The notes under the pieces: generated by a model
Database searches by the model: none
The model's input: only the letters and a program-made list of their open reading frames with translations
Told to the model about the DNA's origin: nothing
NCBI GenBank assembly: GCA_035771165.1
Contig: JAWNZC010000179.1
Coordinates: 12,501 to 76,500, forward strand
DNA: 64,000 nt
Reading direction: 5' to 3'
From: Paragorgia papillata
Taxonomy: Eukaryota > Cnidaria > Anthozoa > Scleralcyonacea > Coralliidae
Shown here: positions 1 to 8,813 of the stretch, piece after piece
Layout of the letters: every line of letters begins with the position of its first letter
How positions within the stretch are numbered: the stretch's first letter is position 1
Position numbers and translations under genes: made by a program

Positions 1-2530
1 GAGGTGTTTATTAGAAAGAGGTGTTTATTAGAGAGAGGTGTTTATTAGAGAGAGGTGTTTATTAGAGAGAGAGGCGTTTATTAGAGAGAGAGAGGCGTTT
101 ATTAGAGAGAGGTGTTTATTAGAGAGAGAGGCGTTTATTAGAGAGAGAGGCGTTTATTAGAGAGAGGTGTTTATTAGAGAGAGGTGTTTATTAGAAAGAG
201 GTGTTTATTAGAGAGGGGTGTGTTTATTAGAGAGAGGTGTTTATTAGAGAGGGGTGTTTATTAGAGAGAGAGGTGTTTATTAGAGAGGTGTTTATTAGAG
301 AGAGACGTTTATTAGAGAGAGAGGTGTTTATTAGAGAGAGAGGTGTTTATTAGAGAGAGGTGTTTATTAGAAAGAGGTGTTTATTAGAGAGAGGTGTTTA
401 TTAGAGAGAGACGTTTATTAGAGAGAGGTGTTTATTAGAGAGAGGTGTTTATTAGAGAGAGGCGTTTATTAGAGAGAGGTGTTTATTAGAGAGAGGCGTT
501 TATTAGAGAGAGAGGTGTTTATTAGAGAGAGGTGTTTATTAGAGAGAGAGGTGTTTATTAGAGAGAGAGGCGTTTATTAGAGAGAGGCGTTTATTAGAGA
601 GAGGTGTTTATTAGAGAGAGGTGTTTATTAGAGAGAGAGGTGTTTATTAGAGAGAGAGGCGTTTATTAGAGAGGCGTTTATTAGAGAGAGGTGTTTATTA
701 GAGAGAGGCGTTTATTAGAGAGAGAGGTGTTTATTAGAGAGAGAGGTGTTTATTAGAGAGAGAGGTGTTTATTAGAGAGAGAGGTGTTTATTAGAGAGAG
801 AGGTGTTTATTAGAGAGAGGTGTTTATTAGAGAGAGGCGTTTATTAGAGAGAGGTGTTTATTAGAGAGAGGCGTTTATTAGAGAGAGGTGTTTATTAGAG
901 AGAGGCGTTTATTAGAGAGAGGTGTTTATTAGAGAGGGGTGTTTATTAGAGAGAGAGGTGTTTATTAGAGAGGCGTTTATTAGAGAGAGGCGTTTATTAG
1001 AGAGAGAGGTGTTTATTAGAGAGAGAGGTGTTTATTAGAGAGAGAGGTGTTTATTAGAGAGAGAGGTGTCTATTAGAGAGAGGCGTTTATTAGAGAGAGG
1101 TGTTTATTAGAGAGAGGCGTTTATTAGAGAGAGGTGTTTATTAGAGAGAGGCGTTTATTAGAGAGAGGTGTTTATTAGAGAGGGGTGTTTATTAGAGAGA
1201 GAGGTGTTTATTAGAGAGGCGTTTATTAGAGGGAGGCGTTTATTAGAGAGAGAGAGGCGTTTATTAGAGAGAGGCGTTTATTAGAGAGAGGTGTTTATTA
1301 GAAAGGGGTGTTTATTAGAGAGAGAGGTGTTTATTAGAGAGGCGTTTATTAGAGGGAGGTGTTTATTAGAGAGAGAGAGGCGTTTATTAGAGAGAGGCGT
1401 TTATTAGAGAGAGGTGTTTATTAGAGAGAGGTGTGTTTATTAGAGAGAGGTGTTTATTAGAGAGAGAGAGGCGTTTATTAGAGAGAGGCGTTTATTAGAG
1501 AGAGGTGTTTATTAGAGAGAGGTGTTTATTAGAGAGAGGTGTTTATTAGAGAGAGGTGTTTATTAGAGAGAGGTGTTTATTAGAGAGAGGCGTTTGTTAG
1601 AGAGATGTGTTTATTAGAGAGAGGTGTTTATTAGAGAGAGGTGTTTATTAGAGAGAGGTGTGTTTATTAGAGAGAGGTGTTTATTAGAGAGAGAGAGGCG
1701 TTTATTAGAGAGAGGTGTTTATTAGAGAGAGAGGTGTTTATTAGAGAGAGGTGTTTATTAGAGAGAGGTGTTTGTTAGAGAGATGTGTTTATTAGAGAGA
1801 GGTGTTTATTAGAGAGAGGTGTTTATTAGAGAGAGGTGTTTATTAGAGAGAGGTGTGTTTATTAGAGAGAGGTGTTTATTAGAGAGAGAGAGGTGTTTAT
1901 TAGAGAGAGGTGTTCATTAGAGAGAGGTGTTTATTAGAGAGAGAGAGGTGTTTATTAGAGAGAGGTGTTCATTAGAGAGAGGTGTTCATTAGAGAGGGGT
2001 GTTTATTAGAGAGAGGCGTTTATTAGAGAGAGGTGTTTATTAGAGAGGTGTTTATTAGAGAGAGGTGTTTATTAGAGAGAGGTGTGTTTATTAGAGAGAG
2101 GTGTTTATTAGAGAGAGAGAGGTGTTTATTAGAGAGAGGTGTTCATTAGAGAGAGGTGTTTATTAGAGAGAGAGAGGTGTTTATTAGAGAGAGGTGTTCA
2201 TTAGAGAGAGGTGTTCATTAGAGAGGGGTGTTTATTAGAGAGAGGCGTTTATTAGAGAGAGGTGTTTATTAGAGAGGTGTTTATTAGAGAGAGGCGTTCA
2301 TTAGAGAGGGGTGTTTATTAGAAAGAGGTGTTTATTAGAGAGAGGTGTTCATTAGAGAGGAGCGTTTATTAGAGAGAGGCGTTTATTAGAGAGAGGTGTT
2401 TATTAGAGAGGGGTGTTTATCAGAGAGAGCTTTTATTAGAGAGAAGTGTCCATTAGAGGGGGCATCTATTAGAAGCATGTTCATTAGAAAGAGGCATTTA
2501 TTAAAGAAGAGTGTATATTAGAGAGGAGTA
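1..2530. repeat. Minisatellite, GTGTTTATTAGAGAGAG-type units
   Basis: About 2.5 kb of tandem units of roughly 13-19 bp built on the core GTGTTTATTAGAGAG. Units differ by the number of GA dinucleotides and by T/C at one position (GTGTTT versus GCGTTT). The array runs off the left edge and decays after about 2400 into degenerate units. It lies just 3' of the last visible exon of the minus-strand synergin-like gene, so it is probably inside one of its introns. The purine-rich strand has no coding potential. Confidence 0.95.
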
Positions 2531-2577
2531 CATTAGATACATTATTACCAGAAAAACAAATCACTATAATACCATAC

Positions 2578-5500
2578 CTTGCACCATGCTGTATTCACTG
2601 CTAGCTGAATTGCTACCAATGGAAGTGCTCAGGACCAAAACACCTGAACTGGAGGTTTTCTCTATATTTTGATTCATTACACTAACAACAGGTGTATATG
2701 ATGTGGGACCTAGTGACAATGAAGCTTCAACATTTCCAGATAAATCATTTCCAACATTTTGCTGAAAATCACCAAAATCATCCTGTACATTTTTTGCTTC
2801 AGCAATTCCTTTAAATGCCTCAAAATTTCCAGGTTGTGGTGAAACATTGATTTGGGGCGATACATTCCAATTTGGTAAGCTAGATGTGCTTGTCACTGGT
2901 AGACCAGAAGAGTTGTAACCAGTATTGGTACTACCAAACCCAGATACAACTTGGCCAGAAACAGGTAAACCTAAGACAAGACAAAATTATATATTACCTG
3001 TATTGCTGGTATACACTAATAATTTTCTTATGATAGAATTATCCAGTATAATATACAAGGTAAGAATGTTTAGAAGATTAAAAAACAAACATTGTTAATG
3101 AAGTTGACCATTACAGTAGTGGAAAAAATTTAAAATTTGTTTTTGCATTATCACCACATCGATCTGACAAAAAATGTTTGTTTTCAATCTTCTACACTTT
3201 TTACTTTGTATGTACTTCCCAATACCATCAATTCTATTGGTGCCCTTAGAACTCTCAATAACCTCAGGACTCTCAATACCCTTAGTGCATGTACTCTTGG
3301 CCAGGCCCGTCTAGAGCCGGGATGGGCCCTGGGTCAAACGTTGGAGCCGGGACCCCACCGAAATCAATGTTTTAATACCATCATTATATCGAGTATTTGA
3401 AGAGTATTCTTACATCAGAAGCATCAGTCAAGCTAAAATATTTACAATGGTCACACTCATACCGCCTTTAGAAACATATTAAAAGGACAAAAACAGATGA
3501 AGTTTCTGTAGTTTAACTGTTTTGATGCTAAATTTAATAATACATTTCTTGGACTAAAATGTTATAAAATGTTACGGGCCCCTATTTGCCCCGGGGTGAT
3601 TACCCCGCTTACCCCTCCTTCTCGATGCTACTGCTCTTGGTACCCTCAATACTCTCAGTATCCTCAATACTTTCAGTATCCTCAGTGCCCTTAGTGTCCT
3701 CAGTACCCATGGTGCCCTCAGTAGCCTTGGTGCCCTCAGTACCCTCAATACTCTCAGTATCCTCAATACTTTCAGTATATCCTCAGTACCCTCAATACTC
3801 TCAGTATCCTCAATACTTTCAGTACCCTCAGTGTCCTCAGTACCCTTGGTGCCCTCAGTACCCTCAATACTCTCAGTATCCTCAATACTTTCAGTATCCT
3901 CAGTACCCTCAGTGCCCTCAGTACCCTCAATACTCTCAGTATCCTTGGTACCTTAACCACAATCAGTACCATTGGTGTCCTCAGTACTCTCAGTACTCTC
4001 ATACCCTTGGTGTCCTCAGAACCCTTGGTGCCCTCAGTACCCTCAATGCTCTCAGTATCCTTGGTACCTTAAGTCCTTAACTACAATCAGTACCATTGGT
4101 GTCCTCAGTACTCTCAGTACTCTCACACCCTTGGTGTCCTCAGAACCCTTGGTGCCCTCAGTACCCTCAATGCTCTCAGTATCCTTGGTACCTTAAGTCC
4201 TTAACTACAATCAGTACCATTGGTGTCCTCAGTACTCTCAGTACTCTCACACCCTTGGTGTCCTCAGAACCCTAATTGATACTCTTGGTAATAATCCTCA
4301 GTACCACTACCTTAAGTACTATAAGTACCCTTGATGTCCTCAATACTCTCAGTACTCTCACACCCTTGGTGTCCTCAGAACCCTCAATACCCTTGGTGTC
4401 CTCAGAACCCTCAATACCCTTGGTGTCCTCAGAACCCTTGATACTCTTTGTATCCTGATCAGTACCTTAAGTACTATAAGTACCCTTGATGTCCTTAATA
4501 CTCTCAGTACTCTCACACCCTTGGTGTCCTCAGAACCCTCAATACCCTTGGTGTCCTCAGAACCCTTGATACTCTTTGTATCCTGATCAGTACCTTAAGT
4601 ACTATTTATAAGTACCCTTGATGTCCTTAATACTCTCAGTACTCTCACACCCTTGGTGTCCTCAGAACCCTCAATACCCTTGGTATCCTCAGTACCCTCA
4701 ATAATCTCAGTACCCCTAATACGGTACCCTCAGCACCCTCACTTCCCTCAATTTGCATTATGATTCCTCATTCTCCCAAACCACTTGGAAAATATGTTTT
4801 CTGTTTCTATATATTTTATTCAGTACCTGAAAAAGCAGGAGCCACATCCTTTGGTCCTGGTGTGTTTCCAAGAGATCCTAAGAGAGATGAAGTGCTTCCT
4901 TTTTTCCCAAAGAGATCATTCAAAGGATTATCCATCTGCATTTTCCTTGAGTGTTCACCTGGTTGTTTCAAAGCCATTAAGCGTCTCTGCTGTTCTTCAA
5001 AATTCTTCTTTTTCCTCATATTGTCCATTTCAGCCTGTGTCATTAATTGTCTAGAGGGAAGTGGTTGTGTGGCAGCTGGGATAAAATGCTGGGGCCTTGA
5101 GCTCACATGTCCTGGATGATTCTGTCCTGGCTGATAGCCAGGTTGACCTTGAATGCCAGCTGGATTGGGATAAAACTGTTGGGCATTTGCAGGTTGATAG
5201 AAATTCTACAAGAAAAATATTCCAATGCAACATCACTATAGAACAACACTACCAAAATCAGTAGAGTCGTCATTGGGACCAAAAATAACATACAATGTAA
5301 ATATGTTGTGGATGTCCCATGGTAGTATTTGCATCCTTTAGATGTCAGTACAGTGCATTACATTAATTACAGTATGGTACAGTACACTAGTACAGTACAG
5401 TACAGTACAGTACAGTACAGTACAGTACAGTACAGTACAGTACAGTACAGTACAGTACAGTACAGTACAGTACAGTACAGTACAGTACAGTACAGTACAG

Positions 5501-5933
5501 TACAGTACAGTACAGTACAGTACAGTACAGTACAGTACAGTACAGTACAGTACAGTACAGTACAGTACAATACAGGACAGGACAGTACAGTACAGCAAAT
5601 TTTGAGTTTCCTAGTTTCAACCAAAATTATTCATTTTAATAGGCTTAACCCTCTCAACCCTGAATTCCCTTTTAGTATTTTACTCTGGCTAATGCCAGAC
5701 GATTTTACTCGTCATTGGGAGGCCACTAGAGTTGAAAGGGTTAAATTTTACTTAAATTTTAACAAAATTTTAAAATATTAAAAATCTATCAAAATTCACA
5801 GGTTGCAAAAAAACCACATATCTATTATTATACATGACAGTATTTTATTGACAGAGAAATACAGTACCTGTGGATGGTTGGCATTATGAGGATTCATTGT
5901 AGGATGACCAGCTTGCTGTTGGGAGAACATCAT
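2578..5933 (-). CDS. SYNRG: Synergin gamma-like trafficking adaptor, 5' coding exons (partial)
   Basis: Three minus-strand coding exons splice in phase: 5933-5868 (starts MMFSQQQAGHP), 5205-4827 and 2970-2578; the last ends in a GT donor, so the gene continues off the left edge. Acceptors and donors are canonical and phases match (0, then 1). The visible protein is Gln/Pro/Asn-rich, then a charged helix containing NFEEQQRRLMALKQ, then FEAFKGIAEAKN followed directly by DDFGDFQ. Synergin gamma has a similar Gln-rich N-terminus, an EEQQ-type coiled region, a FKGIA motif and DDFxxF motifs that bind the AP-1 gamma ear; NPLND and DLFG resemble further adaptor/clathrin motifs. That family acts at trans-Golgi and endosomal membranes. 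No EH domain, expected between the coiled region and the DDF motifs, is visible; it may be lost or encoded by an exon I missed. Family assignment rests on short motifs and is tentative. Confidence 0.6.
3230..4745. repeat. Minisatellite of CCTCAGTACCCTCAATA-type units
   Basis: Degenerate array built from 6-bp blocks (CCTCAG, TACCCT, CAATAC, TCTCAG). A higher-order unit of about 120 bp containing ACTACAATCAGTACCATTGG recurs between 3950 and 4270. It sits in the intron between the second and third coding exons of the synergin-like gene. Long open frames across it (Leu/Arg/Val-rich on the minus strand, Ser/Tyr/Gln/Pro on the plus) are products of the 6-bp period and not genes. Confidence 0.9.
5385..5595. 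repeat. (TACAG)n pentanucleotide microsatellite
   Basis: About 40 near-perfect TACAG units, with a few GGACAG variants at the right end, in the synergin-like intron between coding exons 1 and 2. The array is open in several frames (repeated STVQY or VLYCT) purely because of its 5-bp period. Confidence 0.97.
5645..5744. mobile_element. Short TTAACCC...GGGTTAA interspersed element (copy)
   Basis: A roughly 100-bp element bounded by TTAACCC and GGGTTAA. It carries the conserved core TTTTACTCTGGCTAATGCC then AGACGATTTTACTCGTCA, in which TCTGGC...GCCAGA can form a small hairpin. The same core recurs many times in this window; see the cluster at 36.8-37.1 kb for the other copies. Confidence 0.75.
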
Positions 5934-6246
5934 TTTTTGTCCTTAACAAAACAAAACAAACATATATTTTTATATATATATACAATATATATATATATAT
6001 ATTTTCCTTCACCAAAAATCCCTAGAACATGCTATATATATATATTTATTATACCCTCACAAATAATCGTCCAATCAAATGTCTACATTAGCGTCACGTG
6101 CCAGCCCAATATTTTATGATGTAGGACAACTACATATTGGGCAGCAACCTTTGGACGGGTGTACAAGGTATATTTACTTGCCAATTGCAACCTTCGGTCT
6201 CGCCCAATATTGAATTTTTGACTTAAATATTTTGCCATATCGGGCT

Positions 6247-6248
6247 CA

Positions 6249-6293
<45 letters not shown>
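6247..6293. repeat. (AT)n microsatellite, left flank of palindrome
   Basis: An uninterrupted run of AT dinucleotides. A second AT-rich array starts just beyond the right end of the palindrome at about 6707, so the foldback element sits between two AT tracts. Confidence 0.95.
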
Positions 6294-6295
<2 letters not shown>

Positions 6296-6351
6296 TGAGT
6301 TATGGTTCACGAAATGTTAGAGAGTGCTCAATACCATATAGATAGAGCAAA

Positions 6352-6706
6352 ATACAAAGTATAAAGTATAGTTTTACCTTAAAGTCTTCGCTACCAGAGG
6401 TTTCACCCTAAACGGGATCATCAGGCGACTGGAAAATATCGGTTAGTGGGCTGCTTAAATGCGTTAGTTCGGGCGTGGGTGTGGGCGTCGAAACGTCCGG
6501 CGCATTCATTTGGAGCGTGGGTGTGGGCGTCGAAACGCCCAAATGCGCTCCAAATGAATGCGCCGGACGTTTCGACGCCCACACCCACGCCCCAACTAAC
6601 GCATTTAAGCAGCCCACTAACCGATATTTTCCAGTCGCCTGATGATCCCGTTTAGGGTGAAACCTCTGGTAGCGAAGACTTTAAGGTAAAACTATACTTT
6701 ATACTT

Positions 6707-6711
<5 letters not shown>
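6352..6711. mobile_element. 360-bp palindromic element with a hammerhead ribozyme core in each arm
   Basis: Position i pairs with 13063-i from 6352/6711 inward to 6517/6546, leaving a 28-nt loop; I found one mismatch in the arm (TTCGGG versus TTGGGG). The plus-strand right arm holds the three conserved hammerhead parts in order: CTGATGA (about 6639-6645), GAAA (about 6659-6662) and GTA (about 6669-6671). Stem II is CCC/GGG with loop GTTTA, stem III is ACC/GGT with loop TCT, and stem I pairs TCGC with GCGA. The left arm repeats this on the minus strand. Very short stem III hammerheads of this kind are known from Penelope-like retroelements and animal retrozymes. The element lies in the 5' intron of the synergin-like gene. 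Activity is inferred, not shown. Confidence 0.75.
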
Positions 6712-6754
<43 letters not shown>

Positions 6755-6835
6755 CATATATATATATATATATATTGATATATTGATATATTGATATATA
6801 TTGATATATTCATTGATATATTGATATATTGATAT
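6707..6835. repeat. AT-rich microsatellite with TATTGATA units
   Basis: (AT)n passing into repeated ATATTGAT units; it abuts the right end of the hammerhead palindrome. Confidence 0.9.
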
Positions 6836-7158
6836 ACAACAAGATTCTATTGCCACACTGTGATCTTCAATGGGTACATTTAATTGTTCATTGGTTATCA
6901 GAATCAATAAATTAATCAACATCAACTGTAATTGCAAAAGCCCAAGTTGATTATCTGTATATCAATATTATAAATAAATAATATTTATTTTATCTTTATG
7001 GTATATAAATCACTGTTGTAGTGACAATCTTATTCATGAACTAAAACTACAATATCACAAATACAAAATTCGAAGACAGATTGTCGAACCTGACGCTCGG
7101 ATCACACTAAATCAATAAAATAAACTTACTTTTGACAGTTCATCGCTCATGTTGCCTA

Positions 7159-7379
7159 CAGTGACTCATCGCAAGTTGGCAGTCACGCTATCTCAGCCAG
7201 CCGCTCTGAATAATTTCCCGAAAATATTATGTACCGTGACAAAGTTAAAACTTGTTTAAAAGTATTGATTAAAACACTCATGAAACCTTTATTTTGTTAA
7301 TTTGGGTGTTCGAACGACCGCCACAGAAATTTGTGACTGCCAACTTGCGATGACTTGCGTTCTCGTTTGATTAGGGGCT
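7159..7379 (+). mobile_element. PIF/Harbinger-like MITE, family 1, left-truncated copy
   Basis: Matches the other four copies from TCATCGCAAGTTGGCAGTCA to the right end GATTAGGGGCT, followed by a TTA. The left terminal inverted repeat is missing or scrambled, so only the right target-site TTA can be seen. It lies in the 5' intron of the synergin-like gene. Confidence 0.8.
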
Positions 7380-7919
7380 TTAGGCAGCTTGTGGTTTAAG
7401 CCTAAAAATCTCGGCAGTCTACCATCTTTTAATTTCATGTTGCTTGTGCACTAGCTAAACGAGTAAACTAGACTTCTGCGACAACAGATAGTCAACAAAC
7501 AAAAAAGTCGACAAACCTACTGACCTTTTCACTAATATTATGTAAAAACAACATCACTTTAATTTAACTTTTTAAGACAACACTACTTAAAATTACTGTT
7601 ATTAAACGTTACCTTGATTCCATGGATTCATCTTTAGTAAACAAACTAAAAGAAATGTGACAAATATTAATGTCTAGTTTAAAAGCGATAAATTATTTCA
7701 ACTCATGATGCTCCTTCGAGCAACAAGGTTTTAAAATATCCACAATAAATTTCTAACATGAAGTAATACGAAACTCGATATCACGAGAATACAAAAATTC
7801 CTGAAAATTTTGTACGCTCGGTTACTTCGGATTATACTCGATGGCAAAATAACTGCCAGGTCAGGGGTGGTCAAAAAATCTCAAATTTTTGCCGAGCGTA
7901 CAAAAATTCTTGAAATTTT

Positions 7920-8045
7920 GTACGCTCGGCACCAGTTGCCACCGAGTGACGCCGACCACCCCTTCCTCGAGCCCCGACCGACCGACCACCCTTCCTCGAG
8001 CCCCGACCGACCACCCCTTCCTCGAGCCCCGACCGACCGACCACC
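7920..8045. repeat. Short GCCCCGACCGACCG-type repeat
   Basis: Three to four copies of a 33-39 bp unit containing CCACCCCTTCCTCGAG and CCCCGACCGACC, preceded by a duplicated GAGCGTACAAAAATTC segment around 7790-7925. It is non-coding and intronic on the minus strand. Confidence 0.7.
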
Positions 8046-8200
8046 CCTAAAGAAGCTTGTGGGATGCGCAATTGCGCAATCTTCGAGAAGAAAGTCCCCC
8101 AGTCCAAAAAGTCCTACCTCTTTCGAGCAACTTGTTTCGACTGTAAAAGTGTAAATATGTACAATAAATATGTAACCAGAATGATATTTGTGGTTCTTAC

Positions 8201-8337
8201 CTGGATCACTCACCGAACATTTTGAATAAAATCTTTAATGCATAAAAGATCACCTGGAAAAATACGAAAGTCGAAATTAATGCAACTTTTAATTTATTTA
8301 AGTTTTTTTCTGAACGTCCGCTGTTCCCAACCATCTT
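8201..8337 (-). other. Probable 5' exon of the synergin-like gene
   Basis: On the minus strand the sequence GATCCAG is followed at 8200 by a strong donor GTAAGA. The acceptor TTGTTAAG at 5942 would join it to the exon starting GACAAAAAATGATG, placing the coding start 8 nt into exon 2. The intron would be about 2.26 kb. The upstream limit is unknown and set near the small-ORF start codon. Confidence 0.45.
8206..8334 (-). CDS. 42-residue single-pass membrane microprotein ORF (or uORF)
   Basis: A complete short ORF starting at 8334 with a strong Kozak context (AAG before ATGG) and ending TGA at 8206. It reads a polar basic N-terminus (MVGNSGRSEKNLNKLK), a hydrophobic stretch of about 20 residues (VALISTFVFFQVIFYALKIL) and a short FKMFGE tail. 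This is the layout of small tail-anchored or single-span proteins. It begins 75 bp from the POLR3H start on the opposite strand and ends 5 nt before a splice donor. It could be a real microprotein, or an upstream ORF in the 5' leader of the synergin-like transcript. I recognise no family. Confidence 0.4.
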   Translation of the reverse strand: MVGNSGRSEKNLNKLKVALISTFVFFQVIFYALKILFKMFGE

Positions 8338-8409
8338 CGGACTCTGGGCTCGACTTGCTGAACCACTCTAGCTGATCTGACTCTGCGTTTTTCAAAACAT
8401 CGAAGTGGT
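8335..8409. promoter_or_regulatory. Bidirectional promoter between POLR3H and the minus-strand gene
   Basis: Only 75 bp separate the POLR3H ATG (8410, plus) from the outward-facing ATG at 8334 (minus). No TATA box is visible in this short spacer. A head-to-head pair this close implies a shared promoter, with transcription starts probably overlapping the first exons. Confidence 0.5.
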
Positions 8410-8781
8410 ATGTTTGTTTTGGCGGAAATAAAGGACTCAATACGCATCGCACCGTTTAAGTTTGGTCAAGATCTGCACGATGCTATCACAAACGAACTAA
8501 ATAAGAAGCTTGCTAATAAGGTTGGTATTTAAAAGCGTAGAAGAGCCTGTCCTCTAGCCATCAAAGTAACCATATTTAAAGACCACAATATTTTCAAACT
8601 AATTTCACACCAAACCTGCGATCTCTCTCTTTTTCAGGTTGTACACAATGTGGGACTTTGTATTGCTTTACACGATATAACAGAAATTGGTGACTCGTTT
8701 ATCCTCCCTGGGGATGGGTCATCACATACACCAGGTATTAACCATTAATAGTGCACCACCCTTATTAAGGAGTGTGTGTGT

Positions 8782-8813
<32 letters not shown>

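Noticed and set aside
5329..5781. STVQY/VLYCT repeat frames
   Set aside because: Translation of the (TACAG)n microsatellite.
7130..7150. Minus-strand ATG exon MSDELSK followed by GTAAGT as alternative start of the synergin-like gene
   Set aside because: Its phase gives an immediate stop with the 5942 acceptor; it works only with a weak internal acceptor (CCAACAG), so it is kept as an alternative and not listed as a feature.
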